Of a stretch of 8,833 bases of DNA, positions 1 through 6,340 are shown piece by piece. Within the stretch, counting starts at the first letter, position 1, and every line of letters begins with the position of its first letter. The notes below the pieces were generated by a model. The model saw only the letters and a list, made by a program, of their open reading frames with translations. It did not search any database and was not told the DNA's origin. Location of the stretch: contig JADGFH010000214.1 in the NCBI GenBank assembly GCA_016743925.1, forward strand, positions 1-8,833. The letters run 5' to 3'. This DNA is from Labilibaculum sp. GTDB taxonomy: Bacteria > Bacteroidota > Bacteroidia > Bacteroidales > Marinifilaceae. The position numbers and the translations under genes are program-made.

Positions 1-1078
1 GATAAAGCGTTTTCTATTCATATTCCTACTAGTTCTTTTTCTATCCCAAATAGGAAATGCTAGCTTGTGCATAAATAATCGAAACCTTACTGATTCAATA
101 TATAAAACGCCCGATCTATTTGAATCTGATGATTTATTAGAACTATCCATTACGACCGATATTAAAAGTTTAATAAAAGATGTTGGTAACAAAAATAAAT
201 ACCATAAAGGAAGACTTTCCTATAAAATTGGAGACTCAATAATCACTATGATTGTAGATCTTAAAACAAGAGGTAACTTTAGAAAAGATCGAAGTATTTG
301 TGCTTTTCCTCCAATCAAAATAAAATTCAATCAAGCAGAATCTAGTTATTCTGTGTTTCATGACCAGAAAAGATTGAAAATGGTTACGCACTGCCAGAAT
401 AGAAATCCACGATTTGAGCAGATGCTTGTTCAAGAATACCTTATTTACAAAGCCTTCAACATCTTTACTCCAGAAAGTTTTAATGTTAGACTTGCAAGAA
501 TAACGTACAAGGATAGTAAGAACTCTATGAAGCCGATTACCAAACTAAATTTTTTCATTGAGGACTTTGAGAAAATGGCTGAACGAAATCACAAAATTCC
601 ACGCTACGATAAAAAAATACACCAAGATCACACTTTGGTCGATAAAATTACAAAACTTGCGGTATTTCAATTCATGATTGGTAATACTGATTGGGGAGTT
701 CCAACACTTCATAACATTAAATTAATTTCAAAAACACCTAAATCCCGAACTACTACAGTTCCTTATGATTTTGATTGGGCAAGCTTAGTAAATGCTCCTT
801 ATGCAATTCCAAATGAGAAATTGAACATTGAATCAATTCACGAACGTTTATACAGAGGCTATAAAAGAACCGCCAAAGATCTTGAGTATGTCTTCAGGGA
901 GTTCCGAATGAAAAAAGACAAGCTTTACAATCTCTATCAAAACTGCTCTTATTTATCGGAAAAAGAATTAGAACGAAGCTTGAATTATTTCGATGAATTT
1001 TATAAAATAATTGAAAATCCGAAACAAATTAACAGAGAGTTTATTGAAAAAGCCAGAACTATAAAACTAAAAAAATAG
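1..1078 (+). CDS. Secreted uncharacterised protein with CotH/kinase-like motifs (5' edge-truncated)
   Basis: The frame is open to the left edge and encodes a signal peptide (IKRFLFIFLLVLFLSQIGNA) before the first internal TTG at 65. Base 1 is G and the next codon is ATA, so the start is plausibly an ATG whose first two bases lie outside the window, giving about 359 aa. Cleavage near GNA|S by signal peptidase I is likely. The following ASLC is a poor lipobox because Leu precedes Cys. With residues numbered from that inferred Met, visible motifs are LKTRGNFR near 88-95, CAFPPIKIKF near 101-110, EYLIYK near 146-151, GNTDW at 228-232 followed by HN at 238-239, and YDFDW at 256-260. The family is recurrent in Bacteroidota and Proteobacteria but uncharacterised, to my knowledge. 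Asp-x(7)-Asn followed by an Asp-Phe-Asp motif recalls the catalytic and metal-binding loops of CotH/HipA-fold kinases. Kinase activity is inference. The C-terminal third is charged and helical. The gene seems separate from rnhB, which has its own promoter. Confidence 0.8.
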   Translation, partial: IKRFLFIFLLVLFLSQIGNASLCINNRNLTDSIYKTPDLFESDDLLELSITTDIKSLIKDVGNKNKYHKGRLSYKIGDSIITMIVDLKTRGNFRKDRSICAFPPIKIKFNQAESSYSVFHDQKRLKMVTHCQNRNPRFEQMLVQEYLIYKAFNIFTPESFNVRLARITYKDSKNSMKPITKLNFFIEDFEKMAERNHKIPRYDKKIHQDHTLVDKITKLAVFQFMIGNTDWGVPTLHNIKLISKTPKSRTTTVPYDFDWASLVNAPYAIPNEKLNIESIHERLYRGYKRTAKDLEYVFREFRMKKDKLYNLYQNCSYLSEKELERSLNYFDEFYKIIENPKQINREFIEKARTIKLKK

Positions 1079-1120
1079 CTCCCTCTTATAGACCTTTATT
1101 ATTTCCCAAAAACTGTTTTA

Positions 1121-1151
1121 TTTGATACCGTTAAAAATACTCTTATTTTTG
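1121..1151 (+). promoter_or_regulatory. Bacteroidota-type promoter of rnhB
   Basis: TTTG at 1121-1124 and TATTTTTG at 1144-1151 are separated by exactly 19 bases. This matches the phylum's primary-sigma consensus (TTG, about 19 bp, TAnnTTTG). Transcription would begin near 1158, about a dozen bases before the rnhB ATG at 1170. The -33 element coincides with the in-frame TTG at 1122, which argues that this TTG is promoter DNA and not a start codon. Confidence 0.7.
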
Positions 1152-1169
1152 TCGGCAAACATTGAAACT

Positions 1170-1775
1170 ATGAATGGTTTAGCCTCTTTTTTATACAAAA
1201 ATACAATTGAAGCAGGTTGCGACGAAGCAGGGCGAGGATGTCTTGCTGGACCTGTATTCGCATCTGCAGTAATTCTGCCAGAAAATTATTCGAACGAATT
1301 ATTAAATGACTCCAAAAAACTTTCCGAAAAGAAAAGATACTTACTTCGTGAAGTAATAGAAAAGGACGCACTTGCTTGGGCAGTTGGTATTGTAAGTCAT
1401 GAAGAGATTGATAAAATAAATATTCTAAATGCATCTTTTTTGGCCATGCACAGAGCTGTAGAGCAACTAAAAATAAAACCCGAGCATTTGTTAATTGATG
1501 GAAATCGATTCAATCCTTATCCAAACATCGAGCATACTTGCATTGTAAAGGGAGATGGGAAATATTTATCGATTGCAGCAGCTTCCGTTTTAGCCAAAAC
1601 TTATCGTGACGATTACATGTTAGCACAGCATGGAAAATTTCCAATTTACGATTGGAATAATAACAAAGGATATCCAACCAAAAAGCACAGAGCAGCAATT
1701 CAAAAACATGGAATAAATGAAATTCACAGGAAGAGTTTTTCACTCCTATCCAATCAACTTGAATTGAAATTTTAA
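1170..1775 (+). CDS. rnhB: Ribonuclease HII
   Basis: This is a 201-aa type 2 ribonuclease H. It cleaves the RNA strand of RNA-DNA hybrids and, in this family, nicks 5' of single ribonucleotides embedded in DNA, starting ribonucleotide excision repair. The signature AGCDEAGRGCLAGPV holds catalytic Asp18 and Glu19. The third acid is Asp110 in LLIDGN and the fourth is Asp147 in AKTYRDD. The conserved NKGYPTKKH and IHRKSF segments follow, so the four-acid metal site is complete and the length is normal. I chose the ATG at 1170. The frame continues upstream to a TTG at 1122, but the extra 16 residues are not typical of the family and that TTG overlaps the -33 promoter element. There is no strong Shine-Dalgarno, as usual in Bacteroidota. 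The S46 peptidase gene follows after 267 bases with its own putative promoter element, so rnhB is probably monocistronic. Confidence 0.96.
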   Translation: MNGLASFLYKNTIEAGCDEAGRGCLAGPVFASAVILPENYSNELLNDSKKLSEKKRYLLREVIEKDALAWAVGIVSHEEIDKINILNASFLAMHRAVEQLKIKPEHLLIDGNRFNPYPNIEHTCIVKGDGKYLSIAAASVLAKTYRDDYMLAQHGKFPIYDWNNNKGYPTKKHRAAIQKHGINEIHRKSFSLLSNQLELKF

Positions 1776-1882
1776 TGAATTAAGACTCATTAACAGGCAA
1801 TTATGACCTCTCTTCAACGAGAAAAATGATAGGTTTATCTAATTTTCAAGACAAAACAATCCAACATAGACACTGATTACCA

Positions 1883-1908
1883 GAATATTAAACAATAATT
1901 TAATATTC
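1883..1908. repeat. AT-only inverted repeat in the rnhB-S46 intergenic gap
   Basis: GAATATTAAA (1883-1892) and TTTAATATTC (1899-1908) are perfect 10-base complements around a six-base loop. The element lies about 40 bases upstream of the putative -7 box of the peptidase gene. It has no following T-run, so an intrinsic terminator is unlikely. It could be an operator or chance symmetry in AT-rich DNA. The rest of the 1776-2042 gap shows nothing else I can support beyond the -7 box. Confidence 0.35.
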
Positions 1909-1947
1909 ATTAACAAATCAATAAAAGAAGAAATTATATAATAATAT

Positions 1948-1955
1948 TAACTTTG
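1948..1955 (+). promoter_or_regulatory. Putative -7 box for the S46 peptidase gene
   Basis: TAACTTTG matches TAnnTTTG exactly and lies 87 bases before the peptidase ATG, implying a leader of roughly 80 bases. No TTG is present about 19 bases upstream, so the -33 half is missing. It may be a promoter that relies on an activator or on the AT-rich upstream DNA, or a chance match. Confidence 0.4.
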
Positions 1956-2042
1956 CTTATTGACTAAATACTTACTAACAACAAGAACTATATTGCTTAC
2001 AGCAGCATTAATAGTTTAATTAAAAAATTTAAAGCAACTAAA

Positions 2043-4220
2043 ATGAGAAAATTTGCATCATTATTTTTGGGACTAAGTTTACTACTTAGCTTATCCAATG
2101 CAAAAGCAGATGAAGGCATGTGGCTTTTGTCTCTATTAAATAAAAATACTGCAGAAATGCAGGAAAAAGGATTTAAATTATCTGCTCAAGATATTTACGA
2201 TATTAATAACAGTAGTATTAAAGATGCTATTGTTGGTTTAGGATTTGAAGGAAGACCATTCCGTCATTTCTGTACTGGTGAGGTAATTTCTGATCAAGGT
2301 TTATTCTTAACCAATCACCATTGTGGTTTTAATGCTATTCAATCTCATTCTACAACAGAACATGATTACTTGTCTGATGGATTTTGGGCATACAATAAAA
2401 AAGAAGAGCTAACCAACCCTGGTATTACTGCTTCAATTCTTGTTCGCATGGAAGATGTTTCGAAAGAAGTTCTTTCTAAGGTGAATGATGAAATGTCTGA
2501 AGAAGATCGTTACAAAGCAATTGAAAAAATTGCTATAGAGCTTGAGAAAAAAGCTGAAGAAGGAACTGATTATAAAGCAAACGTAAAAAGTATGTTTGAA
2601 GGAAATCAGTATTTCATTTTTGTATATCAAATTTATAGAGATGTGCGTTTAGTTGGTGCTCCTCCACAATCGATGGGTAAATTCGGTGGAGATACAGACA
2701 ATTGGATGTGGCCTCGTCATACTGCAGATTTCTCTATGTTCCGTATTTACACTGGTGCTGATGGAAAACCTGCTGCTTATGCTGAAGAAAATGTACCATT
2801 GAAGCCAAAGCATCACCTTCCTGTTTCTGCCAAAGGTGTAGAAGAGCAAGATTTTGCAATGATTTTAGGATTTCCTGGAACTACAAAGCGTTACCTTACT
2901 TCTTTTGGTCTTGAAGAGACAATGAAGATTACCAACAAAAATCGTTACGACATTCGTACCTTAAAGTTGGATATTATGATGAATGACATGCTTAAGGATG
3001 CTAAAGTACGTATTCAGTACGCATCGAAACATGCAGGTAGTGCAAACTATTGGAAATATTCAAACGAGCAAAACAAAGCACTTGCAAAGTTGAATACAAT
3101 GGGACACAAACAAGCTATTGAAAAAGGATTTTTAAATTGGGCTAACAAGAAAAAGAAGAGATCTGCTAAATATGGCAAAGCTCTTGAAATGATTAGCAAA
3201 GTTTATGCTGATCGTAAGGAAGCAATGAATGCAAGTTCATACCTAAGAGAAGCTTTACTTAGTGGTGCTGAAATGCCAGTATTCGCAATTAAAACAAGTG
3301 GTTTAAAAAGCTTACTTGCTGCTGATACGCTTAATACAGAAGCAATTGAAAAAGCAGTTACAGGACTTCGTAAAGCTGCGAAAGGATTTTACAAAAACTA
3401 CAATTCACCAACCGATCAAAAATTGATGGCTGGTATGTACAAAATGTACGCTGAGAATATTGCTACAGATCAGCAACCTGAAATCTTCAAAACAATCGCT
3501 GATGAGTATCAGAATGATTTCGCAACATTTGCAGATAAAGTTTACGCTACATCTGTATTTGCGACTGCTGAAAGTTTCAATAAATTCCTTGATGCTCCAG
3601 AATTAGAAGTACTTGAAAATGACATTGCATTTAAAACAGGTAATTCGATACTAAAGAAATATAGGGAAGTAGCAGCTAAAGTATCCGTAGGTGCTGATGA
3701 AATGAAAAAAGGGAAACGTCTTTTCGTTGATGGTTTAATGCAAATTAACAAGAAGCAAAACTTGGCTCCTGATGCTAACTCTACAATCCGAATAACTTAT
3801 GGTAATGTAGGTGGTTACACTCCAAAAGATGGTGTTTATTACAATCACTACACAACTTTAAAAGGTGTGATGGAGAAAGAGGATCCAACAAGTCATGAAT
3901 TTGCTGTTCCTGCTAAGCTGAAAGAACTTTACAATGCTAAAGATTTCGGAATTTATGCTGATGAAAACGGAAATTTACCTGCTTGTTTCTTAACGAACAG
4001 TGATATTACTGGTGGTAATTCAGGTTCTCCTGTTATTAACGGAAATGGTGAATTGATCGGAACTGCTTTTGATGGTAATTCTGAAGCAATGTCAGGAGAT
4101 ATCGATTTTGAAGAAAACCTTCAAAGATGTATCAACCTTGATATTCGTTATACTCTTTTCATTATCGACAAATTTGCAGGTGCGCAAAACCTAATTGACG
4201 AAATGACTATCGTGAAGTAA
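2043..4220 (+). CDS. dpp7: Secreted S46 dipeptidyl-peptidase, DPP7-like
   Basis: This is a 725-aa serine exopeptidase of MEROPS family S46, which removes dipeptides from peptide N-termini in the periplasm and feeds amino-acid catabolism. A signal peptide (residues 1-22, cleavage near AKA|D) precedes the family-typical DEGMW. The chymotrypsin-like triad is His93 in TNHHCGF, Asp229 in TADFSMFRIY and Ser660 in GGNSGSPV. Asn220/Trp221 in DNWMWPRH and Asp677 are the family residues that bind the substrate amino terminus. The residue 18 after the catalytic Ser is Gly678. In Porphyromonas gingivalis enzymes this position is Gly in DPP7 (hydrophobic P1) and Arg in DPP11 (acidic P1), so DPP7-type specificity is inferred. 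A helical domain fills about 290-580 between the barrel halves. The ATG is preceded by AT-rich DNA without a clear Shine-Dalgarno. Codon use looks richer in GCT, GGT and CGT than in its neighbours, which hints at strong expression. A terminator follows. Confidence 0.95.
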   Translation: MRKFASLFLGLSLLLSLSNAKADEGMWLLSLLNKNTAEMQEKGFKLSAQDIYDINNSSIKDAIVGLGFEGRPFRHFCTGEVISDQGLFLTNHHCGFNAIQSHSTTEHDYLSDGFWAYNKKEELTNPGITASILVRMEDVSKEVLSKVNDEMSEEDRYKAIEKIAIELEKKAEEGTDYKANVKSMFEGNQYFIFVYQIYRDVRLVGAPPQSMGKFGGDTDNWMWPRHTADFSMFRIYTGADGKPAAYAEENVPLKPKHHLPVSAKGVEEQDFAMILGFPGTTKRYLTSFGLEETMKITNKNRYDIRTLKLDIMMNDMLKDAKVRIQYASKHAGSANYWKYSNEQNKALAKLNTMGHKQAIEKGFLNWANKKKKRSAKYGKALEMISKVYADRKEAMNASSYLREALLSGAEMPVFAIKTSGLKSLLAADTLNTEAIEKAVTGLRKAAKGFYKNYNSPTDQKLMAGMYKMYAENIATDQQPEIFKTIADEYQNDFATFADKVYATSVFATAESFNKFLDAPELEVLENDIAFKTGNSILKKYREVAAKVSVGADEMKKGKRLFVDGLMQINKKQNLAPDANSTIRITYGNVGGYTPKDGVYYNHYTTLKGVMEKEDPTSHEFAVPAKLKELYNAKDFGIYADENGNLPACFLTNSDITGGNSGSPVINGNGELIGTAFDGNSEAMSGDIDFEENLQRCINLDIRYTLFIIDKFAGAQNLIDEMTIVK

Positions 4221-4241
4221 TTAACTACTCACAAAATATAC

Positions 4242-4274
4242 AAAGGATGTTCGAATTTCGGACATCCTTTTTTT
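4242..4274 (+). terminator. Intrinsic terminator after the S46 peptidase gene
   Basis: AAAGGATGTTCG (4242-4253) pairs with CGGACATCCTTT (4259-4270) over 12 positions, with one G-U wobble, around the loop AATTT. A run of seven T (4268-4274) follows. It starts 22 bases after the peptidase stop codon. It separates peptidase transcription from the rnhA promoter just downstream. Confidence 0.9.
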
Positions 4275-4291
4275 ATGCCTGCTGATTATAA

Positions 4292-4321
4292 TTGAGAGAA
4301 GGGTAAATTTTGTTACTTTTG
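4292..4321 (+). promoter_or_regulatory. Bacteroidota-type promoter of rnhA
   Basis: TTG at 4292-4294, a 19-base spacer and TACTTTTG at 4314-4321 match the phylum consensus exactly. Transcription would start near 4328, leaving a leader of about 18 bases before the ATG at 4346. The promoter begins right after the preceding terminator, so rnhA is an independent unit. Confidence 0.75.
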
Positions 4322-4345
4322 CTTTGAAAATCACAAACAGAGAAT

Positions 4346-4804
4346 ATGTCTACTAAAATAACAATGTATACCGACGGTGCAGCAAGTGGAAATCCTGGAC
4401 CAGGAGGATATGGAGTTGTTCTAATTTCAGGAAAACACCGTAAAGATCTGAATGAAGGATTTAAGCTTACCACAAATAACAGAATGGAGTTAATGGCTGT
4501 GATTGTAGGACTAGAGACTTTAAAAAATCCTGCATGTGATGTTACGATCTATTCCGATTCAAAATATGTTATTGATTCGGTAGATAAAAAATGGGTTTTT
4601 GGCTGGGTTAAAAAGCGTTTTAAGGGAAAGAAAAATGCTGATTTATGGATGCGTTTTCTTGAAATTTACAAAAAACACAATGTGAAATTTGTTTGGGTAA
4701 AAGGTCATTCAAATATTCCGGGAAACGAGCGTGCCGACGAATTAGCGGTAATCGCATCTAAAAGACCTAACCTACCAGCAGATGTTGGTTACAATCCAGA
4801 ATAA
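4346..4804 (+). CDS. rnhA: Ribonuclease HI
   Basis: This is a 152-aa type 1 ribonuclease H of bacterial length. It cleaves RNA within RNA-DNA hybrids (R-loops, primers) through two metal ions in the cytoplasm. The catalytic acids are all present: Asp10 in MYTDGAASGNPGPGGYG, Glu48 in TNNRMELMAV, Asp71 in IYSDSKYV and Asp131 in NERADELA. His121 in VKGHSNIPGN is the flexible-loop histidine that helps product release. The Trp- and Lys-rich stretch about 82-101 (KKWVFGWVKKRFKGKK) is the substrate-binding basic protrusion seen in Escherichia coli RNase HI and absent from retroviral domains. There is no N-terminal hybrid-binding domain. The ATG is the first in frame after the promoter, with GAGAAT upstream as at best a weak ribosome site. 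Its 3' end abuts the 23-bp repeat array. Confidence 0.96.
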   Translation: MSTKITMYTDGAASGNPGPGGYGVVLISGKHRKDLNEGFKLTTNNRMELMAVIVGLETLKNPACDVTIYSDSKYVIDSVDKKWVFGWVKKRFKGKKNADLWMRFLEIYKKHNVKFVWVKGHSNIPGNERADELAVIASKRPNLPADVGYNPE

Positions 4805-4808
4805 ACAA

Positions 4809-4913
4809 TATGAGACTGTCAACACTTAGGCTATGACAGTCCTCACACTTAAGCTATGAGACCATCCACACTTAGGATGTGGAAGCATTAACACTTATAC
4901 TAGTGAATAGGTA
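4809..4913. repeat. 23-bp tandem repeat array, about 4.5 diverged copies
   Basis: ACACTTA recurs at 4822, 4845, 4868 and 4891, exactly 23 bases apart each time. A partial leading copy (TATGAGACTGTCA, 4809-4821) is in the same phase. The approximate unit is ACACTTAGGCTATG followed by nine variable bases. The bases flanking the core are often complementary: ACTGTCA/TGACAGT (4815-4821 with 4834-4840), CTCA/TGAG (4842-4845 with 4857-4860), TCCACA/TGTGGA (4865-4870 with 4878-4883) and CACT/AGTG (4892-4895 with 4902-4905). Stem sequences differ between copies. The array fills most of the gap between convergent rnhA and the channel gene, and has no T-runs typical of terminators. Confidence 0.85.
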
Positions 4914-4939
4914 CAATTCTTATTTTTTAGGGAGCAATA

Positions 4940-5965
4940 CTATTCTCCTTCTTTCACTCCAAAAAACTTCTCTAAATTAGCCTTGCTTCTTCCACTTGAA
5001 ATAAGAATCAAATAATCATTCGCTTTTATCATGCTTCCTTTTGCAGGATTTTTAACGACTATACCATCTTTAACCATGCCAATTAAAATACCATTATAAT
5101 CCAGCTTAAGCTTCATAAAAGCAGTCATGTATTCAGCTCCTGCAAAATCGCACGCTTCGGTAATTAAATATTGTTGAATATCAGAATCTTCATCGGCCAC
5201 GCTAGTCGCAATTAAATCTTCGGTATAAGCAGCAACATGAGGTTCAAACAAATAAGAGGCAACCAATTTCGAAGCCACTTCGTTCTTTGCAATAACATGA
5301 TCTATTCCTGCATTAATAAAAGTCTCTTTTAAACTAGGATTCGAACATGTAACAACAACATTTGCAGCAGGATATCTCTTTTTCAGGTTAATTACGAAAA
5401 CCAGTGTTTCCGAATCTTCTTTAAAATTTACAAATACCCTTTTAGACTTATTGATATTGACTTTTTCAAAAGCTTCAATATTAGAATAATCAGCGAATAA
5501 GCTAAAAGTGTTTTTCGAAGAGTATAAATCAGCAATCAAATCTAAATCAGCTTTGTTGTTGGTAACAAATGTCACCTTTTGACCTGCTTGAGTAATTTGA
5601 CTCGCTACCTTTTGTCCAAATTCATTCCAACCAATAATGATATAATGATCTTCAAAATCACTTCCCCAGAATCCACTTTTTTTCTTTTCCATATACTGAT
5701 TAAATCTTACGGTTACTTCACCTATAATAAATCCAAGTATTCCTAAACTACCAATTATAACAAGTAAGCCAATAATTTTCCCCATGATTGTCACAGGATA
5801 AAAATCGCCATATCCAACTGTAGTTAAGGTTACAATGGCATACCAAAATGCATCGCCAATACTTTTAATATTAGCACTTGGCGATTGACCCTCAAAATAT
5901 TTGATTCCCAATATGGCCGCCACGTAAACTAAAAAGGCAATAAAAAAGATCAGCTTTTTTCTCAT
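4940..5965 (-). CDS. Two-helix K+ channel with RCK (TrkA-N/TrkA-C) domain
   Basis: This 341-aa membrane protein has one pore module and a cytoplasmic gating domain, and should form tetramers in the inner membrane. Helix 1 is about residues 5-22, the pore helix and filter about 37-54 with TVGYGD at 49-54 (the K+ selectivity signature), and helix 2 about 61-86. A linker leads to an RCK Rossmann domain starting at DHYIIIGWNEFGQKV (106-120). The nucleotide loop reads GWNEFG and not GxGxxG, closer to MthK-type RCK domains than to KtrA, so the ligand is uncertain. The C-terminal 245-335 region fits a TrkA-C lobe (NDYLILISSG near the end). It is the last gene of the operon, 12 bases after speD, which suggests co-expression with the polyamine genes. 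I see no U-tract terminator behind it; the 23-bp repeat array lies there. No Shine-Dalgarno is evident before the ATG. Confidence 0.92.
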   Translation of the reverse strand: MRKKLIFFIAFLVYVAAILGIKYFEGQSPSANIKSIGDAFWYAIVTLTTVGYGDFYPVTIMGKIIGLLVIIGSLGILGFIIGEVTVRFNQYMEKKKSGFWGSDFEDHYIIIGWNEFGQKVASQITQAGQKVTFVTNNKADLDLIADLYSSKNTFSLFADYSNIEAFEKVNINKSKRVFVNFKEDSETLVFVINLKKRYPAANVVVTCSNPSLKETFINAGIDHVIAKNEVASKLVASYLFEPHVAAYTEDLIATSVADEDSDIQQYLITEACDFAGAEYMTAFMKLKLDYNGILIGMVKDGIVVKNPAKGSMIKANDYLILISSGRSKANLEKFFGVKEGE

Positions 5966-5977
5966 ACTTGTCTATAA

Positions 5978-6331
5978 TTATTCCGGTACGCAAATTTCAA
6001 TTCCATCACCATTCCAATTCACATTCACTTTACTGTCCTTCAGCATTCTTTGAAAGCCTTCCGATTTCTTCTGATTGCAGCTACTCAACTCAACATACGA
6101 CCATCCTTTATCCGGAAAAGTATGAATAGCCAAATGAGATTCTGCTAATAACCAAAATGCAGTATATCCTTGTACAGGAAAATGATGATCCGTAAAGTTC
6201 AAAATCACAAAATCGACTTCTTTCAAATATTCTTGAAACCGAATTTGCAACACAATCGGATCACATTCTGATACCCAGAATCGTAAATTGTGAATTTTAG
6301 CTGCTAATATTTTATTTACCGCTGTAGGCAT
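5978..6331 (-). CDS. speD: Pyruvoyl-dependent S-adenosylmethionine decarboxylase (SpeD-like, short)
   Basis: This 117-aa protein belongs to the small prokaryotic AdoMet decarboxylase class. That class is made as a proenzyme which cleaves itself to create a pyruvoyl group and yields decarboxylated AdoMet, the aminopropyl donor. The core GYTAFWLLAESHLAIHTFPD (55-74) matches the family's usual ESHxSIHTWPE. By comparison with the Thermotoga maritima enzyme (Glu62-Ser63, His68, Cys83), cleavage would fall between Glu64 and Ser65, with His70 and Cys85 at the same spacing. The active site therefore looks complete. The protein is slightly shorter than the typical 120-130 aa. Ser is Ala in LAIH, and the stretch around Cys85 (ELSSCNQKK) is unlike the usual DVFTCG. 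It sits 9 bases after a spermidine synthase gene and 12 before the channel gene. Some SpeD homologues have become arginine or ornithine decarboxylases, so the substrate is not certain. Confidence 0.85.
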   Translation of the reverse strand: MPTAVNKILAAKIHNLRFWVSECDPIVLQIRFQEYLKEVDFVILNFTDHHFPVQGYTAFWLLAESHLAIHTFPDKGWSYVELSSCNQKKSEGFQRMLKDSKVNVNWNGDGIEICVPE

Positions 6332-6340
6332 ATCTTCAAA

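Noticed and set aside
65..67. TTG at 65 as the true start of the first gene
   Set aside because: The frame continues upstream to the window edge and encodes a convincing signal peptide that this start would remove.
53..70. Lipoprotein signal (ASLC) in the first protein
   Set aside because: Leu immediately before Cys does not fit a lipobox; ordinary signal peptidase cleavage after GNA is more plausible.
1122..1169. TTG at 1122 as the rnhB start, adding 16 residues
   Set aside because: It overlaps the -33 element of a near-perfect promoter, the added residues are not family-like, and ATG 1170 gives the normal length.
1883..1908. Intrinsic terminator for rnhB
   Set aside because: The stem is AT-only apart from one terminal G-C pair, no T-run follows, and it lies over 100 bases beyond the stop codon.
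4809..4913. CRISPR array
   Set aside because: The 23-base units are contiguous with only a short conserved core, arms diverge gradually, and there are no spacers of normal length or cas genes.
5690..5692. Internal Met92 of the channel as a second start giving a free RCK domain, as in MthK
   Set aside because: Only position argues for it; there is no ribosome-site signal and nothing else in the sequence to support it.
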